From contig NZ_BJND01000004.1 in NCBI RefSeq assembly GCF_006539505.1, positions 124,001 to 188,000 on the forward strand: a stretch of DNA of 64,000 nt, in the 5' to 3' direction. Source of the stretch: Streptomyces spinoverrucosus (GTDB taxonomy: Bacteria > Actinomycetota > Actinomycetes > Streptomycetales > Streptomycetaceae). Position numbers and translations under genes: made by a program. The first letter of the stretch is position 1. Each line of letters starts with the position of its first letter. The notes under the pieces were generated by a model. It saw only the letters and a program-made list of their open reading frames with translations. It did not search any database and was not told the DNA's origin. Shown here in pieces: positions 29,049-37,991 of the stretch.

Positions 29049-29699
29049 ATGAGGTCCCTGGAGAGGCATCGCGACGTCGGCGCGTACGCGCTCGGCGTGC
29101 TGGACGAGGCGGACGCCTTCCGTTTCGAGGACCACCTCATGGAGTGCCCTCAGTGCTCCCTGCACGTCACTGAATTCGGCGCAACGGCACGGCAGTTGAT
29201 GCTCTACCGGCGGGCCACCCCGCGCTCGGTGCACCCCATGGCGGGGCCCGGGCCGCGGCTGCTGGACCGGCTGCTGGGCGAGGTCGCGGCGCGGCATCGG
29301 GCCGGGCGCCGGTTGCGGCTGTTCGCCGTGGCCGCCGCGGTGGTGTGTGCCGTCGCCGGACCCGCGATCGCGATCGTGGCCGAGCGCGGGGACCAGGCGA
29401 GGCGGATCTCGGCGACCGACGAGCGCTCGGGCGTGTGGGCGCAGGTCACGACCGAGGACGTGCCCTGGGGCAGCAAGGTGGTGCTGGAGGTCAAGGACGC
29501 GGCCGGGCCCCGGGCCTGCCGGCTGGTCGTGATCGGCGGCGACGGCTCGGAGGAGACGGCGACCAACTGGACCGTCCCCCGGCACGACGCCCGCCCCAAC
29601 ACCATGCAGGGCGCCACCGCCCTGCACCCCGACCAGATCGACCGCTACGAGGTGCGCACGACGACCGGGGAGCGGCTGGTGACGCTGGATCCCCACTAG
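29049..29699 (+). CDS. Zinc-binding membrane anti-sigma factor (RskA-like)
   Basis: 216 residues. The ZAS motif H29-x3-C33-x2-C36 (DHLMECPQC) lies in an N-terminal helix bundle that should hold the sigma factor. A basic stretch and a membrane helix follow at about residues 89-109 (FAVAAAVVCAVAGPAIAIV). The outer domain of about 105 residues resembles the C-terminal domain of RskA proteins, which release sigma after proteolysis. The ATG follows an AGGATCACGAGGA-like stretch. The probable partner is the ECF sigma factor encoded at 27652-28197. Confidence 0.88.
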   Translation: MRSLERHRDVGAYALGVLDEADAFRFEDHLMECPQCSLHVTEFGATARQLMLYRRATPRSVHPMAGPGPRLLDRLLGEVAARHRAGRRLRLFAVAAAVVCAVAGPAIAIVAERGDQARRISATDERSGVWAQVTTEDVPWGSKVVLEVKDAAGPRACRLVVIGGDGSEETATNWTVPRHDARPNTMQGATALHPDQIDRYEVRTTTGERLVTLDPH

Positions 29700-29717
29700 G
29701 GCGCGCCGGATGCGGCA

Positions 29718-30539
29718 TCAGGGCGCACTGGATTCGGCCGGGCTCAGCGTCTCCTCGCGGATTCGGGCGCACGTCTGGGTGAGCAACCGGGAGACGTGCA
29801 TCTGCGAGATGCCCATCCGGTCGGCGATCCGGCTCTGGGTCCAGTCCTCGAAGAAGCGCAGGTAGAGGATGGCGCGCTCACGCTGGGGCAGCCGCCGTAC
29901 CGCGTCCTTGACGCTCTCGCGGTCGACGACGAGATCGAATCCGTCGTCGGGTTCACCCAAGAGGTCCGCAAGGTTCGGTCCGTCGGCGTCGGAGTCGCCG
30001 TTCGCCGCGTCCAGGGACAGCGCGCTGTAGCTCTCCATGGCCGTCATGCCTTCGCGGACCTCTTCCTCGCACAGGCCGGTGCGGTCGGCGACCCGGGCGA
30101 CGGTGGGGTGCGGGCTGCCGGGGGTGTGGGCCAGTTCGGCACTGGCGGCCCGGACCCGGTTGCGCAGGTCCTGGACCCGGCGGGGCACGCGCACGTCCCA
30201 CATCCGGTCACGGAAGTGGCGGCGCAGCTCGCCCCTGATCGTCGGTATCGCGAACGGCTCGAAGGGACCCCGGCCCGGGTCGAACCGGCGGATCGCCTTC
30301 AGCAGTCCGAGCGCGGCGACCTGCCGCAGGTCGTCGGCGCTCTCCCCCTTGCCCCGGAAACGCCAGGCGATCCGGTGGGCCATCGGCAGCCACGCCCGCA
30401 GCAACACCTCCTGCACCCGCTCCTTCTCCGGCCCGTCGGGCAGGACGGTGAGACGGCGGAAGGCGGCTGCGGTGTCGGGGGCGTCGCCGGTCGGGCGGGG
30501 GGCGGTCTCGGTCGGGGCTGTGGTGACGACGGTCGTCAT
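29718..30539 (-). CDS. SigB/SigF-family alternative sigma factor
   Basis: 273 residues. Region 2 (MAHRIAWRFRGKGESADDLRQVAALGLLKAIRRFDPGRG), region 3 (VRVPRRVQDLRNRVRAASAEL, PTVARVADRTGL) and region 4 (RLPQRERAILYLRFFEDWTQSRIADRMGISQMHVSRLL) mark the stress/development group that includes S. coelicolor SigB, SigF and SigG. An N-terminal 28-residue Thr/Pro tail is low-complexity. These factors are usually held by an RsbW-type anti-sigma kinase. None is adjacent, but a PP2C phosphatase gene is divergent from it. Confidence 0.9.
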   Translation of the reverse strand: MTTVVTTAPTETAPRPTGDAPDTAAAFRRLTVLPDGPEKERVQEVLLRAWLPMAHRIAWRFRGKGESADDLRQVAALGLLKAIRRFDPGRGPFEPFAIPTIRGELRRHFRDRMWDVRVPRRVQDLRNRVRAASAELAHTPGSPHPTVARVADRTGLCEEEVREGMTAMESYSALSLDAANGDSDADGPNLADLLGEPDDGFDLVVDRESVKDAVRRLPQRERAILYLRFFEDWTQSRIADRMGISQMHVSRLLTQTCARIREETLSPAESSAP

Positions 30540-30649
30540 CGTGTGGTCCTCGAAGCCTTTCGGTCCGGTGTGGCGGTTGTTCCTCCCGACGGCCCTTGCC
30601 CATGACCCCCTTGCCCTTATTCATGACTTTCGTCCCTTTTGCCAAGACA

Positions 30650-30685
30650 TTGCCCGAGACCTTGCCCGAGACTTTGCCGGGCGGG
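30650..30685. repeat. Short tandem 12-bp repeat (TTGCCCGAGACC type)
   Basis: Two full copies and a partial third of TTGCCCGAGAC(C/T) lie in the 280-bp gap between the divergent sigB-type and PP2C genes. Similar TTGCCC words occur just before. They could be slippage products or regulator half-sites. Confidence 0.5.
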
Positions 30686-30822
30686 ACTCTCACCCGTACG
30701 GCGGTGCCGTCACTCCCCTCGTTGCCCCTCCCGCCCCGGTCGCCGGGCAGGGCCCGGGCGGCGGTGTGAGACTGCTGGACGACGTGACCGACCGCGGCGC
30801 GGTCCCGACGAGGGGAGACGAG

Positions 30823-32004
30823 GTGGCGACGGCGGACCCCGGCGAGGGCAGGCTGGAGGAGTTCCTCGCCGATCCGGGCAACACGGCACTCGACCTGTCC
30901 ACCGCCGTGGCCCGCTGCTCCAAGGCGCTCGGCCTGCAGCACTGCGTGGTCTACCTCGCCGACCTCCAGCAGCGCCAGCTGGTCCCGCTGACCGACGTCG
31001 CCTCCGCACTGCCCGTCGACGACTCCCTCGCGGGCTGGTCGTACCGCACCCAGTCCCTGCGCGTGGAGGAGGCCGATACCGGCGGCATCACGGCGTGGCT
31101 CCCGCTGCTGGACGGGGCCGAGCGGCTCGGCGTGCTCGCGGTGCACTGCCCGGTGCTCAGCCCCACCGCGCTGCGCCGCAGCCGGGCCCTCGCCGCGCTG
31201 CTGGCGATGATGGTGACGTCCGCGCGGGCGTACAAGGAGTCCTTCGTACGACGGACCCGCACCGAACCGATGCAGCTGCCCGCCGAGATGCTGCGCGCCT
31301 TTCTGCCGCCCCGCACGATCGGCACCGCGCACGTCGTCTCCACGGCCGTACTGGAGCCCGCCTACGAGCTCGGCGGCGACGCCTTCGACCACGCCCTCAC
31401 CGAGACCACCCTGCACGCCGCCGTCCTCGACGCGATGGGCCACAACCTGGCGTCGGGGCTGACCACGGCTGTGTCGCTGGCCGCCTGCCGCAACGCCCGG
31501 CGCACCGGCGCCGACCTGCCGGAGCTGGTGCAGAGCGTGGACGACGCGCTGGCCCAGTGGCTGCCGGACCAGTTCTGCACCGGCGTGCTCACCCAGCTGG
31601 ACCTGGCGAGCGGCGTGCTGCGCTGGACCAACTGCGGGCACCCGGCACCCCTGTTGATCCGGGACCAGCGGCTGCTCGTAGACGCGCTGGAGCGGGAGGC
31701 CGATCCGCCGATGGGGCTGCCGTCGCTGCTGACCGAACAGGGGCGGAAAGTGCACGAGACCGCGCTGCAGCCCGGTGACCGGGTGCTGCTGTACACCGAC
31801 GGGGTCACCGAGGCGCGGACCCGGGACGGCGACCAGTTCGGTCTGGAGCGGTTCGCCGACTATGTCATCCGTGCCACCGCCGCGGGCGAGCTGGCGCCGG
31901 AGACGCTGCGCAAGCTGATCCACTCGATCCTCGACGCGCAGCCGGGCCGGCTCCGGGACGACGCGACGATCCTGCTGGTCGAGTGGTGGCCGCCGACCCG
32001 CTGA
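30823..32004 (+). CDS. PP2C/SpoIIE-type serine phosphatase
   Basis: 393 residues. A GAF-like sensor fills about residues 25-150 (LQHCVVYLADLQQRQLVPLTD), followed by a SpoIIE phosphatase domain from about 165: AYELGGDAFDHAL (first metal Asp), VLDAMGHNLASGL (DxMGHG-like metal motif), NCGHPAPLLI, LLYTDGVTEAR and LRDDATILLVEW (last metal Asp). It should dephosphorylate an anti-anti-sigma protein. GTG at 30823 follows AGGGGAG; in-frame GTGs at 30766 and 30784 are alternatives. Divergence from the SigB-type gene suggests work in that partner-switching system (inference). Confidence 0.85.
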   Translation: MATADPGEGRLEEFLADPGNTALDLSTAVARCSKALGLQHCVVYLADLQQRQLVPLTDVASALPVDDSLAGWSYRTQSLRVEEADTGGITAWLPLLDGAERLGVLAVHCPVLSPTALRRSRALAALLAMMVTSARAYKESFVRRTRTEPMQLPAEMLRAFLPPRTIGTAHVVSTAVLEPAYELGGDAFDHALTETTLHAAVLDAMGHNLASGLTTAVSLAACRNARRTGADLPELVQSVDDALAQWLPDQFCTGVLTQLDLASGVLRWTNCGHPAPLLIRDQRLLVDALEREADPPMGLPSLLTEQGRKVHETALQPGDRVLLYTDGVTEARTRDGDQFGLERFADYVIRATAAGELAPETLRKLIHSILDAQPGRLRDDATILLVEWWPPTR

Positions 32005-32008
32005 ACGG

Positions 32009-32872
32009 TCACTTCAGCAGCCGGGACAGCCTGCGGTCGGCGAGCGGCTTGCCTCCGGTCTGGCAGGTCGGGCAGTACTGCAGCGAGGAGTCGCTGAAGG
32101 AGACCTCGCGGATGGTGTCGCCGCACACCGGGCAGGGCTCGCCGGTGCGGCCGTGCACGCGCAGGCCGCTCTTCTTCTCGGCCTTCAGCCGCCCGGCCGC
32201 CAGGCCCCGGGAGCGCTCGACGGCTTCCGTGAGCGTCGTGCGCAGGGCCTCGTACAGTCTTCGGGTCTCCTCGGGCGTGAGGGACGCGGCCAGTTTGAAC
32301 GGGGACATCTTCGCGGCGTGCAGGATCTCGTCGCTGTAGGCGTTGCCGACGCCGGCGATCAGGCTCTGGTCGCGCAGGGCGCCCTTGAGCCGGCGGCGTT
32401 CGCCCTGGAGCAGGGCGGTGAAGCGGGCCTCGTCGAAGTCGTCGGCGAGCGGGTCGGGGCCGAGCCGGGCGACGCCGGGCACCTGCTGCGGGTCGGGCAC
32501 GACATACACCGCGAGCCGCTTCTGCGTGCCGGCCTCGGTGAGGTCGAAGCCCGCGCCGGTCTCCAGGGCCACGCGCAGCGCGAGGGGGCCCTTGCCGGGG
32601 CGGGGCGGGCCGTCGGGGAGGCGGTCCTTCCACTGGAGCCAGCCCGCGCGGGCCAGGTGGGTCACCAGATGCGGGCCGCCGTCCGTCTCGACGTCCAGGA
32701 ACTTGCCGTACCGGTGCACGGCCACGACCTCGTGACCCTCGACGGCCGACAGGGGTGGGTCGTACGTCTTCAGCACACTGATCGCGACCGGCAGCATGCG
32801 GACGATCTCGTGACCGACGAGGTGGTCGGTCAGGAAGTCCTTGAGCGCTTCGACCTCGGGCAGTTCCGGCAT
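32009..32872 (-). CDS. Fpg/Nei-family DNA glycosylase/AP lyase
   Basis: 287 residues. It starts MPELPEVEAL, giving the catalytic N-terminal Pro2 and Glu3. A helix-2-turn-helix follows (SLIAGVGNAYSDEILHAA), and the C-terminal zinc finger has C-x2-C (CPVCGD) and C-x2-C (CPTCQ). The enzyme removes oxidised bases and cuts the abasic site. Actinobacteria carry several paralogues, and which lesion this one prefers is unclear. It ends four bases from the convergent PP2C gene. Confidence 0.93.
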   Translation of the reverse strand: MPELPEVEALKDFLTDHLVGHEIVRMLPVAISVLKTYDPPLSAVEGHEVVAVHRYGKFLDVETDGGPHLVTHLARAGWLQWKDRLPDGPPRPGKGPLALRVALETGAGFDLTEAGTQKRLAVYVVPDPQQVPGVARLGPDPLADDFDEARFTALLQGERRRLKGALRDQSLIAGVGNAYSDEILHAAKMSPFKLAASLTPEETRRLYEALRTTLTEAVERSRGLAAGRLKAEKKSGLRVHGRTGEPCPVCGDTIREVSFSDSSLQYCPTCQTGGKPLADRRLSRLLK

Positions 32873-32932
32873 ACGTACAGAGTGCCATCCGGGACCGGCG
32901 GTGCCGACGGTTCATGGGCGGGCATCGATGGG

Positions 32933-35011
32933 TCAGTCCCGTCCCGGCACCACGAACTCGCACCACACGCACTTGCCGCCGCCCCGCGCCTCCACGCCCC
33001 ACACGTCCGTGAGCATGTCGACCAGGAGCAGGCCGCGGCCGGAGACGCCGGAGACGCCGGCCTCGCGGCGGCGAGGCAGGGCGCTGGAGGAGTCCTCGAC
33101 CTCGACGCGCAGTCGGCGGTCGGTGTCGGTCAGGACCCGCAGGGTGACGATCGCGGCGCCCTCGGTGTGCATCAGGGCGTTGGTGACCAGTTCGTCGGCG
33201 ACGAGTTCGACGTCGTCGGAGCGGTCGGCGGCGCCCCAGGCGCGCACGGCGGCGCGGATCATGTGCCGGGCCTGGCGCAGGGCCTCCGGGTCGCCGGGCG
33301 CGACGTGCTGCTGGAGGCGGCCGCCGCTCTGCGGGACGTCCGCGCCGCGGCGGCGCAGCAGGAGCAGCGCCACGTCGTCGTCGCCGCCGCGCTCCTCGGC
33401 CACGTCGATGAGCAGGTCGGCGAGTTTCCACACGTCCTGCGGGCCGGAGGCGACGAGCGCGGTGAGGACCTGCATGCCGTCGTCGAGGTCGGCGCCGGGC
33501 TGTTCGACCAGGCCGTCGGTGCACAGGATCAGCGTGTGCCCAGGGTCGAGCTCGATGGTGCCGACCGGATAGGCCAGGCGCCCGAACTCGGCGGACAGGC
33601 CGAGCGGCAGTCCGCCCTGGACGGGGGCGCGGCGGCAGCTGCCGTCCGGGGCCCGGATCAGGGGGTCGATATGGCCGGCCCGGACGACCTGGACGACTCC
33701 GGTGGCGAGGTCGGCCTCGGCGTACAGGCAGGTCGCGAAGCGGTCGGTGTCCAGTTCGTGCAGGAAGACGGAGGCCCGGGCCATCACCGTGGCCGGGGTG
33801 TGGCCCTCGGCGGCGTACGCGCGCAGCACGATGCGCAGCTGGCCCATCACGGCGGCGGCGTGCGTGTCGTGGCCCTGGACGTCGCCGATGACCGCGCCGA
33901 CCCGGCCGCCCGGCAGCGGGATCAGGTCGTACCAGTCGCCGCCGATGTCCCGGCCGAGGGAGGCGGACCGGTAGCGGACGGCGACGTCGGCGCCCCGCAC
34001 GCTGGGGATGGTGCGCGGCAGCATGGCCTGCTGGAGGCCGCTGGCGAGGTCCTTCTCCTGCTCGTAGAACATCGCGCGTTGCAGGCTCTGCGCGATGCTG
34101 CTGCCGAGGGCGACCAGGATGTCGCGTTCCTCGGTCGTGAAGCCGTGGCGGTCGTTGTAGAGCAGGCCCATCGCACCGATGGGGCGGGCCTGGACGATGA
34201 GCGGCAGATAGGCGGCCGAGGTGATGTCCAGGTCGGTGATGTGCGGCCACAGGATCGGGTAGCCCTCGGCGAACTCCTCCGGGGACTCGATGAAGCGCGG
34301 GCTGAGCGTGCGCACGACCTCGCTCATCGGGTACGGCTCGTCGATCCGGGTGATCAGGGTGCCGGGTACGAAGCTGCCCTCGGGGCCCTCGGCGACCAGC
34401 CGGATGCGCCCGGCCTCGACCAGGCCCATGACGAGGCTGGTCGCGCCCAGGTGGGTGACGCCGTGGGTGTCCTTGAGGACGTCGATGACGTCCTGGACGG
34501 TGCGGGCGTTGGCGAGGGCGGCCGTGATGAGCTGCACGACGTTGGTCTTGTCCCGGCGGCCGTCCAGGTTCCAGGCGGTCTGGTCGCGGCGCGTGGCCGA
34601 CTCGTTGAGCTCGCGGGTGGCGTCCCGGACGATGCCGATGATCCTGCGCGGCCGGCCCGTGTCGTCGCGGCGGATGTAGCCCTGGGTGTGGGTCCAGCGC
34701 GGGGTGCCGTCGCGGCGGCGGATGCGGAAGTACGCGCCGTAGTTCTCGCTGCCGTCCTTGATGGCCTGGGCCACCAGGCTGTCCAGGCGCCGTGCCTCGG
34801 CCGGCGGGACGCGCACGTTCAGGGACTCTGGGCAGCCGTCGAATTCCTCGGGGCGCAGGTCGAAGACCTCGTGGGCCTGGGCGTCCATGTAGAACAGACC
34901 GTTGTCCAGGTCCCAGTCGAAGCTGCCCATCTGGTTGAGCGCCAGGATCGGGTCCGGGTGGGCGGGCCAGTCGTCCGGGAGTGACAGGGCGCTCGCTCCC
35001 CGATCAACCAT
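32933..35011 (-). CDS. PAS-GAF-PP2C-HATPase regulator of partner-switching type
   Basis: 692 residues. The order is PAS (about 20-130), GAF (about 150-320, FTTEERDILVALGSSIAQSL at its end), a SpoIIE phosphatase (about 330-550; GRDIGGDWYDLIPL, VIGDVQGHDTHAAAVMG, GDDDVALLLLRR) and an RsbW-like ATPase (about 570-690; ELVADELVTNALMHT, GRGLLLVDMLTD). The linker from GAF contains LQQAMLPRTIPSVRG, the usual phosphatase lead-in. One protein thus combines a sensor, a phosphatase and a possible anti-sigma kinase. Such multi-domain proteins are common in Streptomyces. The signal and partners are unknown. Confidence 0.92.
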   Translation of the reverse strand: MVDRGASALSLPDDWPAHPDPILALNQMGSFDWDLDNGLFYMDAQAHEVFDLRPEEFDGCPESLNVRVPPAEARRLDSLVAQAIKDGSENYGAYFRIRRRDGTPRWTHTQGYIRRDDTGRPRRIIGIVRDATRELNESATRRDQTAWNLDGRRDKTNVVQLITAALANARTVQDVIDVLKDTHGVTHLGATSLVMGLVEAGRIRLVAEGPEGSFVPGTLITRIDEPYPMSEVVRTLSPRFIESPEEFAEGYPILWPHITDLDITSAAYLPLIVQARPIGAMGLLYNDRHGFTTEERDILVALGSSIAQSLQRAMFYEQEKDLASGLQQAMLPRTIPSVRGADVAVRYRSASLGRDIGGDWYDLIPLPGGRVGAVIGDVQGHDTHAAAVMGQLRIVLRAYAAEGHTPATVMARASVFLHELDTDRFATCLYAEADLATGVVQVVRAGHIDPLIRAPDGSCRRAPVQGGLPLGLSAEFGRLAYPVGTIELDPGHTLILCTDGLVEQPGADLDDGMQVLTALVASGPQDVWKLADLLIDVAEERGGDDDVALLLLRRRGADVPQSGGRLQQHVAPGDPEALRQARHMIRAAVRAWGAADRSDDVELVADELVTNALMHTEGAAIVTLRVLTDTDRRLRVEVEDSSSALPRRREAGVSGVSGRGLLLVDMLTDVWGVEARGGGKCVWCEFVVPGRD

Positions 35012-35086
35012 GGGCCCACCTTGCCAGGATTCGACCGATTCTTCGACCGGATCAGCTCAGGTTCTCTGGCTGAATTCCTTCGATAT

Positions 35087-35136
35087 TCCTTCGATGCGCT
35101 TCGGCTCGCGTTCCTTCGATGCGCTTCGGCTCGCGT
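35087..35136. repeat. Two exact 25-bp tandem repeats
   Basis: TTCCTTCGATGCGCTTCGGC plus five further bases (TCGCG) occurs twice in succession, with related half-words (ATTCCTTCGAT) just before. It lies between the start of the PAS-GAF-PP2C gene and the end of the following lipoprotein gene. Confidence 0.75.
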
Positions 35137-35141
35137 TCGCT

Positions 35142-36422
35142 TCAGCTCGCGAAGACGTCCGTCAGGCTGCCGAAGATGCTGTCGGCGGTCTCCGGGGTGT
35201 CCGGGGCATCCGAGGCGTCCGGGGTGTCCGAGGCGTCCGTGTCGCCCATGTCGTCGCTCGCGTCCGGGTCGTCCGGGATGAGTCCGCCGCCGTCGGGCAG
35301 GTCGGGGCTCTCCGGGACGGTCTCGGGGCCGATCTCGGGGCCGACCTCGACGGAGGGGGCCAGGGGCTCGACGGGTTCCCGCAGGGTCGGCTCGCCCGGC
35401 AGCGAGGGAGCCGTGCTGCCCTCCTCCGGTGTAAGGAGCGGGGCGTCGCTCTCCACCACCGGCGTGGCCGTCGCGGTCGTGGGCTCCTCCAGCGCCGGGG
35501 CCGCCTCCTCGCCACCCTCCGCCGAGGACGCACCGTCACTCGGGAGGCCGTCGGACTCGGTGACCTGCGGCTGCGGCTGCGAGCGCGACGGGCTCGGCCG
35601 GTCCGGCTGCGACTGCGACTGCGACTGCGGCCTGGGTACGACCTTGTCGCGGCGGACGTCGTGCCCGATCGGCCGCTCGATCCACGTGTTGTTGACGACG
35701 TTGATGAGGGTGATGTTGGTGATCGCCTGGGGCGCCGGGGTCACCACGATCACCTCGGTGGGCCGGTACCCGGGCCATGCCCGCCCGCTGTTGCCCGGGG
35801 TGCCCCGCATGGCGACGGGCGCGCCGAGCGGGTTGCCGCAGGCGCAGCGGACACGGGGCACGCCCCGGTTGTCCACGAGGACGGCGGTGCCCGCCTGGAG
35901 GACGGCCTGGTGGCCGGTGGCGCGGCCGTCGCGGTATCCGTGGTTGGTGACCCGGGTGTCGGCGCGCAGTTCGGCGGAGGTGAGCCCGCGCAGATAGCCC
36001 GGTATCGCGGCCCGGGAGACGCCGGAGGCCTGGGCGAAGGCCTGGGCCCGGCCCTGGTCGGCGGTGAGCAGGCGGATCTGGCGGTCGACGTCGCAGCTGC
36101 CGGACCTGGCCCGGCCCCCGTAGAGACCGGGGGTCCAGCCGGAGTACGTGCGCACGCCGGTGAGGGTCGCCGGGGCGGTGACGCCGGGGGCCGAGTGTGC
36201 CGTCGGGGCCGACTGCGGCGTTCGGGTGACAGGGGTCGGGGTAGCCGAGGAGGTGGCCGTGGAGTCCGTGAACGGGTCCGGGCCCTGGTCCTTGACCGGC
36301 TGGAGGAAGAGCTCCCCGCTCGCTTTCGTGCCCTCGTCACCGCCGACGCCGCAGCCGGCGGCGAGCAGGGCCGCCGAGAGCGCGCAGGCCGTGACGAAGG
36401 TTCCGGTGGGTACGCGCACCAC
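35142..36422 (-). CDS. Large lipoprotein, DUF6777-like, with acidic C-terminus
   Basis: 426 residues from the GTG at 36422, chosen because GGGAG lies a few bases upstream; an ATG at 36446 and others further up are in frame. The lipobox is LLAAGC. A folded domain of about 180 residues follows a Thr/Pro linker: YSGWTPGLYGGRARSGSCDVDRQI, GYLRGLTSAELRADTRVTNHGY, AVLVDNRGVPRVRCACGNPLG. I recall this arrangement as DUF6777. The last 170 residues are low-complexity: an SQSQSQP stretch, then Glu/Pro/Asp-rich text ending in DASD repeats. It is a surface protein of unknown function, divergent from the LMF-like gene. Confidence 0.78.
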   Translation of the reverse strand: MVRVPTGTFVTACALSAALLAAGCGVGGDEGTKASGELFLQPVKDQGPDPFTDSTATSSATPTPVTRTPQSAPTAHSAPGVTAPATLTGVRTYSGWTPGLYGGRARSGSCDVDRQIRLLTADQGRAQAFAQASGVSRAAIPGYLRGLTSAELRADTRVTNHGYRDGRATGHQAVLQAGTAVLVDNRGVPRVRCACGNPLGAPVAMRGTPGNSGRAWPGYRPTEVIVVTPAPQAITNITLINVVNNTWIERPIGHDVRRDKVVPRPQSQSQSQPDRPSPSRSQPQPQVTESDGLPSDGASSAEGGEEAAPALEEPTTATATPVVESDAPLLTPEEGSTAPSLPGEPTLREPVEPLAPSVEVGPEIGPETVPESPDLPDGGGLIPDDPDASDDMGDTDASDTPDASDAPDTPETADSIFGSLTDVFAS

Positions 36423-36569
36423 GTTCTCCCGCCTCGTCCTGGGCATTTCGGCACTATTGTCTGCTTCACTCTCTCGGGTCACGCAAACGGAGAGCATGAC
36501 TACCGACAGTGACATCACGCCCGGAGGCAGGGGTGACGGCGCCAGAATGAAGGAGAGGAGCGCACGACC

Positions 36570-37991
36570 GTGGAGTGGTTCACCGCACCCGACTACTGGC
36601 TGACCCGGCTGGTCTTCCAGCGGGCCCTGGCGGCCGTCTATCTGGTCGCGTTCCTGACGGCGGCCCTGCAGTTCCGGGCGCTGATCGGGGCACGCGGCAT
36701 GCTCCCGGTCCCGCGCTACACCCAGTACGTGCCGTTCAAGCGGGCGCCCAGCCTCTTCCAACTCCACTACTCGGACCGCTTCTTCGCGGTGTGCGCCTGG
36801 TCGGGCTGCGCGGTGTCGGCGGCGCTGCTGGCCGGCGTGGACGCGATGGTCCCGCTGTGGGCGGCGATGCTGCTGTGGGTGCTGCCCTGGCTGCTGTATC
36901 TGTCGATCGTCAACGTCGGCCAGACCTGGTACTCGTTCGGCTGGGAGTCGTTGCTTCTGGAGGTCGGCTTCCTCGCGATCTTCCTCGGCAACGACGAGGT
37001 GGCGCCGCCGATCGTGGTGCTGTTCCTGCTGCGCTGGATCCTGTTCCGGGTGGAGTTCGGCGCGGGCCTGATCAAGGTGCGCGGCGACGCCTGCTGGCGC
37101 AAGCTGACCTGCCTGGACTACCACCACGAGACACAGCCGATGCCGGGCCCGCTGAGCTGGTTCTTCCACCATCTGCCCCGTCCGCTGCACCGGATGGAGG
37201 TGGCCGCCAACCACTTCACCCAACTCGTCGTGCCGGTGCTCCTCTTCACCCCGCAGCCGATCGCCACGGCCGCCGCCGCGCTGATGATCGTCACCCAGCT
37301 GTGGCTGGTCCTGTCCGGCAACTTCTCCTGGCTGAACTGGATCACCATCGTGCTGGGCCTCTCGGCGATCCAGTTCCCCGCCGACCCGCCGTCCGTCCCG
37401 GACGCCCCGCTCTGGTACGTGGTCGTGGTGCTGGCCGTGGCCGCGCTGATCGCGTTCCTCAGCTACCGCCCGGTCGCCAACATGATCTCCCGCGCCCAGG
37501 TCATGAACCGCTCCTTCGACCCGCTCCACCTGGTCAACACCTACGGCGCCTTCGGCAGCGTCAGCCGGATCCGCTACGAGGTGGTCATCGAGGGCACCGC
37601 CGACGCCGTACCGTGCGAGGACTCCGACTGGCGGGAGTACGAGTTCAGGGGCAAGCCCGGTGATCCACGGCACTGGCCGCGCCAGTTCGCGCCGTACCAT
37701 CTGCGGCTGGACTGGCTGATGTGGTTCGCGGCGCTGTCCCCGGCCTACGCGGGTGCGTGGTTCGGCGCCCTGGTGGAACGGCTGCTGGAGAACGACCGCG
37801 CCACCCTGAAGCTGCTGCGCCGCTCCCCCTTCCCGCCCGACGAACCCCCGCGCTTCATCCGCGCCCGCCTCTTCCGCTACCGGTACACGACCTGGCGGGA
37901 GCTGCGTGAGACGGGCGCGTGCTGGGACCGGACATATGTGCGGGAGTATCTGCCGCCGACGCGGCTGGCGGAGCCTGCTCAGAGGTCGTAG
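36570..37991 (+). CDS. Lipase maturation factor-like membrane protein
   Basis: 473 residues, with eight or more membrane helices in the first 320 residues. It has the LMF1-family features QRALAAVYLVAFLTAALQFRALIG, YSFGWESLLLEVGFLAIFLG, RWILFRVEFGAGLIKVRGDACWR, LTCLDYHHETQPMPGP and, in the C-terminal soluble part, VNTYGAFGSVSRIRYEVVIEGT with RHWPRQFAPYHLRLDW. In animals the family helps lipases fold. In bacteria the role is unknown but sulfhydryl or secretion functions are discussed. The GTG start is preceded by GGAGAGGAG at some distance. Confidence 0.9.
   Translation: MEWFTAPDYWLTRLVFQRALAAVYLVAFLTAALQFRALIGARGMLPVPRYTQYVPFKRAPSLFQLHYSDRFFAVCAWSGCAVSAALLAGVDAMVPLWAAMLLWVLPWLLYLSIVNVGQTWYSFGWESLLLEVGFLAIFLGNDEVAPPIVVLFLLRWILFRVEFGAGLIKVRGDACWRKLTCLDYHHETQPMPGPLSWFFHHLPRPLHRMEVAANHFTQLVVPVLLFTPQPIATAAAALMIVTQLWLVLSGNFSWLNWITIVLGLSAIQFPADPPSVPDAPLWYVVVVLAVAALIAFLSYRPVANMISRAQVMNRSFDPLHLVNTYGAFGSVSRIRYEVVIEGTADAVPCEDSDWREYEFRGKPGDPRHWPRQFAPYHLRLDWLMWFAALSPAYAGAWFGALVERLLENDRATLKLLRRSPFPPDEPPRFIRARLFRYRYTTWRELRETGACWDRTYVREYLPPTRLAEPAQRS

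Noticed and set aside
35142-37700. Extension of the DUF6777-like gene by 400 codons
   Set aside because: It would overlap the LMF-like gene on the other strand. The lipobox and the ribosome site support the shorter form.
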